Assembly (NCBI RefSeq): GCF_014199915.1
Contig: NZ_JACHOO010000008.1
Span: 124,001-188,000, forward strand
Length of the DNA stretch: 64,000 nucleotides
Direction: 5' to 3'
From: Prosthecomicrobium pneumaticum
GTDB lineage: Bacteria > Pseudomonadota > Alphaproteobacteria > Rhizobiales > Kaistiaceae
Part shown: one piece after another, positions 44,875 to 52,616 of the stretch
Numbering within the stretch: position 1 is the first letter of the stretch
How the letters are laid out: each line of letters opens with the position of its first letter
The notes under the pieces: generated by a model
Database searches by the model: none
What the model saw: only the letters and a program-made list of their open reading frames with translations
Told to the model about the DNA's origin: nothing
Position numbers and translations under genes: made by a program

Positions 44875-46049
44875 GCCGTTCCTTCACGATCACCGACCTG
44901 CGCGTCTACACGGTCGGCCAGACCGCCAAGGGCGGCGACTATTTCCAGCAGAACGAAGGCCATTGGGTGATCGACAGCCTGATCGCCAATCCGATGTCGG
45001 GCTATCCGAAATATCGCGAGCGGCGGTCGAGCTGGGGGATCGGTGTGCTCGGCTCGCTGGTCGTCGAGGTCGAGACGGCCGAGGGTGTCGTCGGCGTCGC
45101 GACCGGCCATGGCGGCGTGCCGGCGGCCTGGCTGATCAAGAACCACTTCGCCCGTTTCATCGTCGGCGAGGATGCCCGCAACCTCAACAGGATCTGGGAC
45201 GAGCTCTTCCGCGCCTCCCTCCCCTATGGCCGCAAGGGCCTGCCGCTGATGGCGATCAGCGCGGTCGACCTCGCGATCTGGGACCTCGTCGGCAAGGTGC
45301 GCGAGGAGCCGGTCTATAATCTGATCGGCGGCCTGTCGCGCGACGAGATCAGCTTCTACTGCACCGGGCCGGCGCCCGACGCGGTCAAGGCGCTCGGCTT
45401 CTGGGGCGCCAAGGTGCCCCTCCCCTACAGCCATTTCGACGGCGAAGAGGGGTTGAGAAAGAACATCGAATACCTCGCCACGCAGCGCGCCCTCGTCGGC
45501 ACGGCCTATCCGCTGATGGTCGACTGCTACATGGCGCTGACCGCGCCCTATGCGATCCGGCTCGCCGAAGCGGCGAAGCATCTCGACATCTATTGGTGGG
45601 AGGAGGTGCTGGCACCGGACGACGTCGAGGGCTTCCGGCTGATCAAGCAGGCCCATCCGACGGTCAAATGGACCACCGGCGAGCACGAATATTCGCGCTA
45701 CGGCTTCCGCCGGCTGATCGAGGAGCGGACGCTCGACATCCTGCAGCCGGACGTGATGTGGGTCGGCGGACTGACCGAGCTGCTGCGGATCGCCGCGCAC
45801 GCCTCGGCTTACGACATCCCGGTGGTGCCGCACGGCAGCGGGCCGTACTCCTACCACTTCATCGCCAGCCAGACCGGCGCCGCCTTCTGCGAATATGTCG
45901 CGGCGAGCCCGGACGGACGTTCGATCCGCCCGGTGTTCGGCGATCTCTTCGTCGGCGAAGATCTGCCGAAGGAGGGGAAACTCAAGGTTTCCGCGGCCCC
46001 GGGCTTCGGCATGGAGCTCGCGACCCGCGCGACGCTGACGCCCTTCTGA
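44871..46049 (+). CDS. rhmD: L-rhamnonate dehydratase-type enolase superfamily enzyme
   Basis: A 392-residue enolase-superfamily enzyme of the L-rhamnonate dehydratase group, which converts the aldonate to 2-keto-3-deoxy acid. The long N-terminal capping region (GHWVIDSLIANPMSGYPKYRERRSSWG) is characteristic. Metal ligands are in MVDCYMA (Asp), WWEEVL (Glu) and TGEHEYSR (Glu); VVPHGSGPYSYHF carries the catalytic His. Whether the substrate is L-rhamnonate or L-fuconate cannot be settled. It is the last gene of the plus-strand operon and is followed by a hairpin. Confidence 0.9.
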   Translation: MSRSFTITDLRVYTVGQTAKGGDYFQQNEGHWVIDSLIANPMSGYPKYRERRSSWGIGVLGSLVVEVETAEGVVGVATGHGGVPAAWLIKNHFARFIVGEDARNLNRIWDELFRASLPYGRKGLPLMAISAVDLAIWDLVGKVREEPVYNLIGGLSRDEISFYCTGPAPDAVKALGFWGAKVPLPYSHFDGEEGLRKNIEYLATQRALVGTAYPLMVDCYMALTAPYAIRLAEAAKHLDIYWWEEVLAPDDVEGFRLIKQAHPTVKWTTGEHEYSRYGFRRLIEERTLDILQPDVMWVGGLTELLRIAAHASAYDIPVVPHGSGPYSYHFIASQTGAAFCEYVAASPDGRSIRPVFGDLFVGEDLPKEGKLKVSAAPGFGMELATRATLTPF

Positions 46050-46054
46050 GCGGA

Positions 46055-46090
46055 GGGCGCCACTGCCGGTGGCGCCCGTCCGTCCTCTGC
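46055..46090 (+). terminator. Hairpin after the dehydratase gene
   Basis: GGGCGCCAC (46055-46063) pairs perfectly with GTGGCGCCC (46069-46077) around TGCCG, six bases after the dehydratase stop. Only a pyrimidine-rich stretch without a T-run follows at once, so it is a likely but not certain terminator. Confidence 0.55.
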
Positions 46091-46168
46091 CTTTTCCCGT
46101 GCGGCATGCGGGGAAGCCCCGTCTCTGCTAGGCTCTTCCCTGCAGGCGATGCCGGCGGAGGCGCGAGC

Positions 46169-46354
46169 GTGGCGATCCTCAACATACCGCTTCTGTTCGG
46201 CCGGCTGACGGTCCGCCACAAGCGGCGCCTCAGGTCGGCCGAGATCTACGGCAAGGTGCGGGTCTGGCGCCTCGGACCCTATCGCGTCGCCTGGTGGCCG
46301 CGCCGCCTCACAGCGAAACGCTCCGAGGAGCCGGGCGGCGACCCGGACGAATAG
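46169..46354 (+). CDS. Small basic protein, unknown
   Basis: I do not recognise this 61-residue predicted protein. It starts with GTG at 46169, with GGAGG seven bases upstream. It is basic and aromatic (RLTVRHKRRLRSAEIYGKVRVWRLGPYRVAWWPRRL in short segments), with a short acidic end. There is no signal peptide or clear membrane segment. It lies between two convergent operons, so it is not part of either. The good ribosome site supports it, but it could be a chance frame in GC-rich DNA. Confidence 0.45.
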   Translation: MAILNIPLLFGRLTVRHKRRLRSAEIYGKVRVWRLGPYRVAWWPRRLTAKRSEEPGGDPDE

Positions 46355-46357
46355 GCC

Positions 46358-47107
46358 TCAGGCCGGCAGACCGGCGGCACTGCGGAAGGCCGGATCGCGG
46401 ATATCGACCTCCGCCCCCACATAGGAATCCGCCCCGCCTGTGCACAGAAAGACGATCGCGGCGGCCGGCAGGCGCGGGTCGGCGAGCGACTCCCGGGGCA
46501 GCTGACTGACCGGATTGATGCCCGAGGCGCGGATCTCGACCTGCATGCCGGTGTCGACGACGCCGGGCGCGAAGCCGAAGACGCGGATTCCCTTCTCGCC
46601 ATATTCGAGGGCGATCGAGCGCGTCACCATGGCGAGCCCGGCCTTCGCCGCGCAATAGGCGCTCCAGCCTTCGAACGGCCGGTGCGCGGCACCCGAGGAG
46701 AGATTGACGATCGTGCCGCGCCCGGCGGCGAGCATGCCGGGCAGCACGGCGCGCGCGACGCTCGCCGCGCCGGACAAGGTGATGCCGACCGCCGCCGCCC
46801 ATTCCCGCGGATCCGCCTCGTGCAAGGGCCCGATCGGATGGATGACCCCGGCATTGTTGACGAGGATGGTCGCCGGCCCGAGCCGCGCCTCGGTCTCTGC
46901 GACCAGCGCGTCGACGGCATCCGGATCGGCGACGTCGCAGGCGAGCGGCAGTGCGCCCTCGATCCCCGCCGCGACGGCCTCGGCATCGGCGAGCTTGCGC
47001 GCCGAGACGACGACGCGGACGCCCGCTGCGCCGAGCGCCCGGGCGGTGTCCGCACCGATGCCGCGGCCGGCGCCGGTGACGATCGCGATCTGTCCGGAAA
47101 GGCTCAT
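46358..47107 (-). CDS. SDR oxidoreductase, sugar module II
   Basis: A 249-residue classical SDR. The cofactor loop is TGAGRGIG, the structural motif NNAGV, and catalytic Ser and Tyr-Lys are in NLSSGAAH and YCAAK. It is most likely a sugar or sugar-acid dehydrogenase, with the exact substrate unknown. Its start overlaps the mutarotase stop by one base (TGATG), and it is the last gene of a run of overlapping minus-strand genes. The ATG at 47107 is preferred over in-frame starts up to 28 codons earlier, because the fold begins at residue 3. Confidence 0.88.
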   Translation of the reverse strand: MSLSGQIAIVTGAGRGIGADTARALGAAGVRVVVSARKLADAEAVAAGIEGALPLACDVADPDAVDALVAETEARLGPATILVNNAGVIHPIGPLHEADPREWAAAVGITLSGAASVARAVLPGMLAAGRGTIVNLSSGAAHRPFEGWSAYCAAKAGLAMVTRSIALEYGEKGIRVFGFAPGVVDTGMQVEIRASGINPVSQLPRESLADPRLPAAAIVFLCTGGADSYVGAEVDIRDPAFRSAAGLPA

Positions 47108-47421
47108 CAGTCCATCCGCCATTGCAGGGGAAGCAGGAAGGGAAAGCCGCGGCTCGGATCGACCTCGATCTTCATGATCGGGCCCATCCATTCGCCCCAG
47201 CGGGCATTGACCGGATCGTCGCGAAGCGCCGCGATCGTCGCCTCGAGATCGTCGGTCTCGAAATAGCCGAAGAGCGTCAGGCCGTGCCGGAAGATGTTGT
47301 AGTTGCGGATGCCGGCCTTCGTCAGCGCCTCGACCATGTCCGGCCAGATCGCGTCGTGACGGCGCTTGTACTCGTCCTCATAGCCGGGACGGACTTCGAG
47401 CACCCAGGCGTAATGGCCCAT
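47107..47421 (-). CDS. L-rhamnose/L-fucose mutarotase family protein, copy II
   Basis: A 104-residue second member of the mutarotase (DUF718) family. VLEVRPGYEDEYKRRHDAIWPDMVEALTKAGI and RWGEWMGPIM fit the fold, but it is clearly diverged from copy I and has a different C-terminus (FPFLLPLQWRMD). It resembles the bacterial L-fucose mutarotase-like group more than RhaM. GGAGGAG lies just before the ATG at 47421. It is 11 bases after the acetoacetate-decarboxylase-family gene. Two mutarotases within 3 kb suggest two different deoxysugars. Confidence 0.88.
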   Translation of the reverse strand: MGHYAWVLEVRPGYEDEYKRRHDAIWPDMVEALTKAGIRNYNIFRHGLTLFGYFETDDLEATIAALRDDPVNARWGEWMGPIMKIEVDPSRGFPFLLPLQWRMD

Positions 47422-47432
47422 GATCTCCTCCC

Positions 47433-48221
47433 TCACTGCGCTTCGAGATAATCGTGGACGATACGGCCGGCGACGAGGGTGAAGTCGGCCCGCCAATGGA
47501 CGCCGTCGAGCATGTCGACGACCGGCAGGCGGTGCACCGGCGCCTGCGCGTTCGGCCGCAATTCCACCGTGCACGGCCCGCCCCAGCATTCGTGTACGAC
47601 CACATCGGTCAGCCGGCGCGCCGTGAGCTGCCGGATCGCCGGGCGGCCGTCGATATGGTCCGTCGCCTTGAGGTTGATGTTCTCGGCGAAGTCGAAATGC
47701 GCCTTCAGGCTGTCGAGGCCGTCGCGCCGCTGTTTGTAGGGCAGCGTGCCGGTGATGACGTCGATGCCATTCCGCGTCACCGTGCCGACGACGAGATCGC
47801 CGCGATATTCGAGCTTCGGCTCGCCGATCTTCTTCGGCTGGCCGTGAATCTCGCGGCCGTGCACGACGCCCACCTCGGAGGAGAGGAAGAGATAGGGCGA
47901 ATAGGAGCCGGCGAGGTCGGTGCCCGGCAGGCGGCAGCCGATCGACACGTTCGACTCGCCATAGGGGCCGAGCCATTCCGTGTCGTTCATCCTGTAGATG
48001 TGGGCGAGCACGACATCGCTCGTCGGCTCGAGCGGCGGCGGCAGGAGGCGTGCGACCGCCGCCTCCGTCGTCCGCCAGACGAGCGTCAGCACTTCGACAT
48101 TGCGGAAGGTGAAGGGAAAGGGCGGCACGGTCGGCGCGTCCCATGGCGTCGAGAAGCCGCCCTTCAGGATGTCGTCGACTGTCACGCCGGCGAGCCCGCC
48201 GCGGCGCAGATCCTTGCTCAT
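47433..48221 (-). CDS. Acetoacetate decarboxylase family protein, sugar module II
   Basis: A 262-residue member of the acetoacetate decarboxylase superfamily. The segment HGQPKKIGEPKLEYRGD carries the adjacent lysines expected for Schiff-base chemistry, and VWRTTEAAVARLLPPPLEP and VVVHECWGGPCTVEL fit the fold. Members do decarboxylation, and some do aldol or dehydratase chemistry on 2-keto acids. Here it probably acts on a keto-deoxy sugar acid, which is an inference. It overlaps the SDR gene by four bases, between that gene and the mutarotase gene. I know no established sugar pathway with this enzyme. Confidence 0.85.
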   Translation of the reverse strand: MSKDLRRGGLAGVTVDDILKGGFSTPWDAPTVPPFPFTFRNVEVLTLVWRTTEAAVARLLPPPLEPTSDVVLAHIYRMNDTEWLGPYGESNVSIGCRLPGTDLAGSYSPYLFLSSEVGVVHGREIHGQPKKIGEPKLEYRGDLVVGTVTRNGIDVITGTLPYKQRRDGLDSLKAHFDFAENINLKATDHIDGRPAIRQLTARRLTDVVVHECWGGPCTVELRPNAQAPVHRLPVVDMLDGVHWRADFTLVAGRIVHDYLEAQ

Positions 48222-49003
48222 GCGACCGGCTCCTTCCGCGGGGCGATGCCATAGCCGACGAAGCCACCGGTGACGTTGATCAGTTCGCCGGTGACGAAGG
48301 AGGCTTCGGGCGAGACGACATAGGCGACCGCCGCGGCGACGTCGGCCGGCCGGCACCAGCGGCCGACCGGGATCGTCTTCAGGACCTGCGCCTCGAACGC
48401 CTCCCAGGAGAGGCCGAGCTTCTGCGCCTTGTCGCGGAACTGCGCCTCCATGCCGGTGCCGGGGCCGACATGGCCGGGCGCGACGCCGTTGACCGTCACG
48501 CCATAGGAGGCGAGCTCGACCGCAAGGCACTGGGTGAGGCCCCAGACGGCGTTCTTCGAGGCGATATAGGCGCTCGAATAGGGATTGCCGAAGCCGAGCC
48601 GCGTGATGATGTTGACGATGCGGCCGCGCTCGGCCCGCATCATCGGCTTCGCCACCGCCCGGCAGGTGAGGAACGGCCCACGCGCATTGACGCGCTGGAT
48701 GCGGTCCCATTCGTCGACGCTCGTGTCGGCGACGAGCTTCTGGAGATGGATGCCGGCGCAGTTGACGAGGATGTCGATCCGGCCGTGCCTTCCGAGCACG
48801 CCGGCGATCCCCTCGTCGACCGAGCTTTCCTCGGTAACGTCGAGGGCGATCCCCTCGCCGCCGAAGGCCGCCGCGGTCGCGGCGGCCGCTCCTCCGTCGC
48901 GGTCGGCGACGACGACATGCCGCCCGTCGGCGGCGAGCCGGCGCGCGATCTCGGCGCCGATGCCGCCCGCCCCGCCGGTGACGATCGCGATCTCGCCCGT
49001 CAT
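48218..49003 (-). CDS. SDR oxidoreductase 2, sugar module II
   Basis: A 261-residue SDR. The cofactor loop is TGGAGGIG, an NCAGI replaces the usual NNAG, and Tyr-Lys are in YIASK. The catalytic-serine position reads NIITRLG, so Ser may be replaced by Thr. It is probably a sugar dehydrogenase. The ATG at 49003 overlaps the upstream isomerase stop by four bases. It is part of the module II operon, and its substrate is unknown. Confidence 0.86.
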   Translation of the reverse strand: MTGEIAIVTGGAGGIGAEIARRLAADGRHVVVADRDGGAAAATAAAFGGEGIALDVTEESSVDEGIAGVLGRHGRIDILVNCAGIHLQKLVADTSVDEWDRIQRVNARGPFLTCRAVAKPMMRAERGRIVNIITRLGFGNPYSSAYIASKNAVWGLTQCLAVELASYGVTVNGVAPGHVGPGTGMEAQFRDKAQKLGLSWEAFEAQVLKTIPVGRWCRPADVAAAVAYVVSPEASFVTGELINVTGGFVGYGIAPRKEPVA

Positions 49004-49818
49004 GCGCCCGCTCCCCATGTCCGCACCAGGTCGCGCATCCCGATCGTCTCGGTCAGGATGTCGTCGAAGAGCGAGTCCATATAGTCCTGATTGGTGTATT
49101 CGATCGCCAGACGCCCGTCATAACCGGCATCGCGCAGCGTTCCGAGCAACGCGCCGAAATTGATCGTGCCCTTGTCGAGCTTCGTCTGCAGCGCGCCGAT
49201 CTTCGCCTGGCGCAGATGGACATGCGCGGCATGCGGGGCGAGCGGATCGATCTCGTCCTGGCGCCAGCCGAGACAGACGAAATGCGCGTAATCGAGCGTG
49301 AGCTTGAGGCCGGGCACGCGGTCGAGCAGTTCGAGCACCAGCGCCGGGCTCTCGAGATAGGAATGGACGTGCGGCTCGATGGTGAGCGTCACGCCCGCTT
49401 CTCGCGCGATCGGCAGCAGGCCGGCAAGGCTCGCAGCCGACTGGTCGAGCGCGTCGCGCCGGCTCTGGCCGGGATTGACGACGCCCGGCAGCACGAAGAC
49501 CGTCGGCACGCCGGCCGCCCGGCAGAAGCGCACGACCTGACGGAAATCGGCCTCGTTCCGATCGCGGTAGCGTGGGTCGGCGAGATTGCGGTCGGCGAGC
49601 GTGTCGCCGAAGAGGTGGTAGAGATTGGGCAGGTCGACGCCGAGCGACAGCACCCGCTCCGCCGCCCTCTCCGGCTCGGCGAGCAGCGCCGCCTTGTCGA
49701 GCGCCGGGCCGAAGAAATAGCCGATGTCGAGCGCGCCGATGCCGAGTACCTTCGACAGGCCGGCCGCCTCCTCGAGCGAGCAGGCGCGCAGCGACCAGGA
49801 GGTCAGCGACAGCTTCAT
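49000..49818 (-). CDS. Sugar phosphate isomerase/epimerase-type TIM barrel
   Basis: A 272-residue xylose-isomerase-like TIM barrel. The N-terminal MKLSLTSWSLRACSLEEAAG, the metal-binding TIEPHVHSYLESPALVLELLD, LTLDYAHFV and HVHLRQAKIG are typical, and IEYTNQDYM closes the barrel. Such enzymes interconvert keto- and aldo-sugars or epimerise them. Substrate unknown. The start overlaps the Gfo/Idh gene's stop by one base. Confidence 0.88.
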   Translation of the reverse strand: MKLSLTSWSLRACSLEEAAGLSKVLGIGALDIGYFFGPALDKAALLAEPERAAERVLSLGVDLPNLYHLFGDTLADRNLADPRYRDRNEADFRQVVRFCRAAGVPTVFVLPGVVNPGQSRRDALDQSAASLAGLLPIAREAGVTLTIEPHVHSYLESPALVLELLDRVPGLKLTLDYAHFVCLGWRQDEIDPLAPHAAHVHLRQAKIGALQTKLDKGTINFGALLGTLRDAGYDGRLAIEYTNQDYMDSLFDDILTETIGMRDLVRTWGAGA

Positions 49819-50867
49819 CAGACCGCCTCCATCCGCCCGCTCTCGGCCGAGCGATACATGGCGTCGAGCACCTCGACGGCGCGCTGGCCGACGAGGCCGC
49901 AGGCCCGGTTCTCGACCGGCAGGCCGCGGCAGATGTCGATGAAGACGTTGACCGGCTCCTCGCACGCATAGCCGCCCTCGCCCGGCGCGAGCGGCACGAT
50001 GATGTCGCGGCCGTCGCGGCGGCGGATCTCGAGCCGCTCCTCCTCGGTGTTGAGCGTCATCATGCCCTCCGAGCCGAACACCCGCAGATCGATCTGCACC
50101 GAGCGGTGCTTCGGCACGGTCGAGGACCCGGACAGCGAGGCCGTCGCGCCGTTCTCGAAGCGGACGACCGCGGCGTCGTAATAGTCGACGCCCGAAGGCG
50201 AGCGGCCGACCGCGGCGAACACTTCCGCCGGGGCGAGATCGGCGATCCGGAAGAACAGGCCGAGCGCATGGACGAGCTGGCCCCAGCCATAGCCGCCGGC
50301 GCGCTTCGGGTCGGCCCAGGTCGAGGCCGGCGGCCGGAACATCGCGCCCTCGGTCTCCTGCATCGGCTTGCCCGCCATCAGATCGTCGAGCGCCGAGGCC
50401 ATCTGCAGCACGACGTGCTCGATGCGGCCGATCGCGCCCCCGGCAATCAGCCGCCGGGCCTCGTCGGTGAAGGGCTTGAAGTTCCAGCCATAGGGCACGA
50501 CGACTTGTTTGCCGGCCGCCTCCGCCGCGGCGACGATGGCGCGGGCGTCGGCCGCATTCGTCGCGAGCGGCTTCTCGACCAGCACGTGGCAGCCCTTGGC
50601 GAGCGCGGCGAGCGCATGTTCGTGATGGTTGACGTGCGGCGAGGCGATGATCACGCCGTCGAGCCGAACCTTCGCCAGCATCTCGGTATAGTCCTCGAAG
50701 GCGTGCGGCACGTCGAACTCCTGCCGCACCGCCTCGAGCTCCGCGCGCCCCAGCCGGTTGACGGCCGCGAGCATCGCGTTCGGGTTCGCCTTGACGACGG
50801 GGATGTGGTTCACCACCGCCCACCAGCCGGCGCCGATCACGCCGATCCGGGCCTTCCTGTCCGTCAC
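49818..50867 (-). CDS. Gfo/Idh/MocA family oxidoreductase
   Basis: A 349-residue NAD(P)-dependent oxidoreductase. The Rossmann fold starts RIGVIGAGWWAVVNHIPVV, and VLVEKPLATNAADAR carries the EKP motif. The C-terminal domain holds GGYGWGQLVHALGLFF, with the catalytic histidine in this stretch. It likely oxidises a sugar or inositol. The start is GTG at 50867, overlapping the regulator's stop by four bases. The same regulator, isomerase and SDR neighbours indicate one pathway. Confidence 0.9.
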   Translation of the reverse strand: MTDRKARIGVIGAGWWAVVNHIPVVKANPNAMLAAVNRLGRAELEAVRQEFDVPHAFEDYTEMLAKVRLDGVIIASPHVNHHEHALAALAKGCHVLVEKPLATNAADARAIVAAAEAAGKQVVVPYGWNFKPFTDEARRLIAGGAIGRIEHVVLQMASALDDLMAGKPMQETEGAMFRPPASTWADPKRAGGYGWGQLVHALGLFFRIADLAPAEVFAAVGRSPSGVDYYDAAVVRFENGATASLSGSSTVPKHRSVQIDLRVFGSEGMMTLNTEEERLEIRRRDGRDIIVPLAPGEGGYACEEPVNVFIDICRGLPVENRACGLVGQRAVEVLDAMYRSAESGRMEAV

Positions 50868-51610
50868 CCGCTTCCTCCCTCGCCTGATCGTTGCGTCCGC
50901 TCCATCGCCTCGACGGTGGAGCGGTGGACGTTCGTCATGTGGCGTTCCATGGCCCGGCCGGCGGCCTCGGCGTCGCGCGCCTCGAGCGCGGCGACGATGA
51001 CCTCGTGGTCGGCAAAGGATTGCCCGGTGACGCCCGGCGTCTCGGCGGCGATGCGCCGGTATTCCATGCCGAGCACGTAGAGCGAGGAGGAGATCTGGAC
51101 GAGGAAGGGGTTCCCCGTCGTGTCCCAGATGACGCGATGGAACTCGGAATCCGACACCCGGAAGCCGAGCGGATCGTGGATCAGGTCGCGCTGCACGACG
51201 AGCAGCTTCTTCAGCCGCTCGAGATCGGCGGGGCCGATCTTCTCGGCCGCCATCCGGCCGATCCGCCCGTCGATCATCAGCCGCGCCTCATAGAGGGCGT
51301 CGATGTTCTCGGCGTTGAGGGTGATCAGGAATTGCAGCGGCGAGAGGAGGTCGGAGGCGTCGAGCGAGGAGACATAGACGCCGCCGCCCTGCCGGGTCTT
51401 GAGCACGCCGAGGATCTGCAGGCCGCGCAGCGCCTCGCGCACGCTCGGCCGGCTCACCTGCATGAAGGCGGCGAGTTCGCGCTCGGTCGGCAACTGGTCG
51501 CCGGGCTTGAGGTTCTTCGTCCGCACGAGGTCGAGCAACTTGCGGGCCACCTGCTCGGCCACGGAGTGCCGTTCGATCGGTGCAAACCCGCCGCCGCTCG
51601 CCATCGTCAC
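50864..51610 (-). CDS. GntR/FadR-type regulator of sugar module II
   Basis: A 248-residue GntR-family regulator. The winged helix is SVAEQVARKLLDLVRTKNLKPGDQLPTERELAAFMQVSRPSVREALRGLQILGVLKTRQGGGVYV, and the FCD domain follows (FHRVIWDTTGNPFLV near 155, HEVIVAALEARD near 210). GTG at 51610 or ATG at 51604 could be the start; the GTG is better placed to GGAG. It overlaps the Gfo/Idh gene by four bases and lies four bases after the permease gene ends. Its target is probably the palindrome at 55654-55670. Confidence 0.9.
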   Translation of the reverse strand: MTMASGGGFAPIERHSVAEQVARKLLDLVRTKNLKPGDQLPTERELAAFMQVSRPSVREALRGLQILGVLKTRQGGGVYVSSLDASDLLSPLQFLITLNAENIDALYEARLMIDGRIGRMAAEKIGPADLERLKKLLVVQRDLIHDPLGFRVSDSEFHRVIWDTTGNPFLVQISSSLYVLGMEYRRIAAETPGVTGQSFADHEVIVAALEARDAEAAGRAMERHMTNVHRSTVEAMERTQRSGEGGSG

Positions 51611-51614
51611 GATG

Positions 51615-52607
51615 TCAATCTCCGAGCGCGCGCGAGCGGATCTGGTCGAGGCTCACCGCGAGCATCAGCACGACGCCGCGCGTCACATCCTGCCAGAAGC
51701 TCGACACGTTCATCAGCGTCAAGCCGTTGTTGAGCGTGCCGAGGATGAGGATGGCGAGCAGCGTGCCCCAGACGCTGCCGCGTCCGCCATTGAGGCTCGT
51801 ACCGCCGAGAATGATCGCCGCGATGACGGTGAGGAGGTGCTGGCCGGCGGAGTTCGGCGCCGCCGCGCCGAGCATCGCCGCGAGCACGATGCCGGCGACG
51901 GCGCCCGACAGCGCCGAGACGATATAGAGCGTGACGACGGTGCGCTCGACCGGGATGCCGATCAGCCGCGCGGCTTCCGCATTGCCACCCGAGGCATAGA
52001 CATGCCGGCCGAAGCGGGTGCGCGTCAGCACGAGCCAGAGCCCGAGAAAGGTGACGAGCATCAGGATCAAGGGCAGCGGCACGCCGAAGACCCGGCCCTG
52101 GCCGATGACGTTGAAGCCCGGCACCATCAGCGGCCGCGTCAGGCCGCCCGTCATGACGAGCGCGAGGCCCGAGACGATGCTCATCATGCCGAGCGTGACG
52201 ATCAGCGGATTGAGCTTCAGCCTTGTGGTGAAGAGGCCGTTGATCCAGCCGATCGCCGCGGCGACGAAGACGGCGACCGCCACGGCGAGCCAGATGTCGA
52301 GCCCCTGCATGTGGAGGAGCGAGATCACCACGCCGGTCAGCCCGGCGATCGCCGCGACGGAGAGGTCAAGCCCGCCGGCGATGATCAGCGGCGTGCCGGT
52401 CGCCGCCATCAGGCCGATGAAGGCGACGTTCGAGCCGATCGACAGCATGTTGCGCACGCTGAGGAAGAAGGGCGACAGCACCGAGAACACGACGACGAGG
52501 CCGATATAGAAGACGAGCAGCACGGCGACGCCCGACCAGGGGCGGCCGAGAAGGCTCGTCATCCGCCGGCGGGTGGCCGAGATCGTGGCGGGCGTGGCGG
52601 TGGCCAT
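51615..52607 (-). CDS. Sugar ABC permease, sugar module II
   Basis: A 330-residue RbsC-type inner-membrane permease. LIIAGGLDLSVAAIAGLTGVV, GWINGLFTTRLKLNPLIVTLGMMSIVSGLALVMTGG and the coupling loop FGRHVYASGGNAEAARLIGI are family features, and eight or more hydrophobic segments are visible. Unlike module I there is one permease, so it presumably forms a homodimer. It lies nine bases after the ATPase gene. Confidence 0.92.
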   Translation of the reverse strand: MATATPATISATRRRMTSLLGRPWSGVAVLLVFYIGLVVVFSVLSPFFLSVRNMLSIGSNVAFIGLMAATGTPLIIAGGLDLSVAAIAGLTGVVISLLHMQGLDIWLAVAVAVFVAAAIGWINGLFTTRLKLNPLIVTLGMMSIVSGLALVMTGGLTRPLMVPGFNVIGQGRVFGVPLPLILMLVTFLGLWLVLTRTRFGRHVYASGGNAEAARLIGIPVERTVVTLYIVSALSGAVAGIVLAAMLGAAAPNSAGQHLLTVIAAIILGGTSLNGGRGSVWGTLLAILILGTLNNGLTLMNVSSFWQDVTRGVVLMLAVSLDQIRSRALGD

Positions 52608-52616
52608 GGTCGTTCC

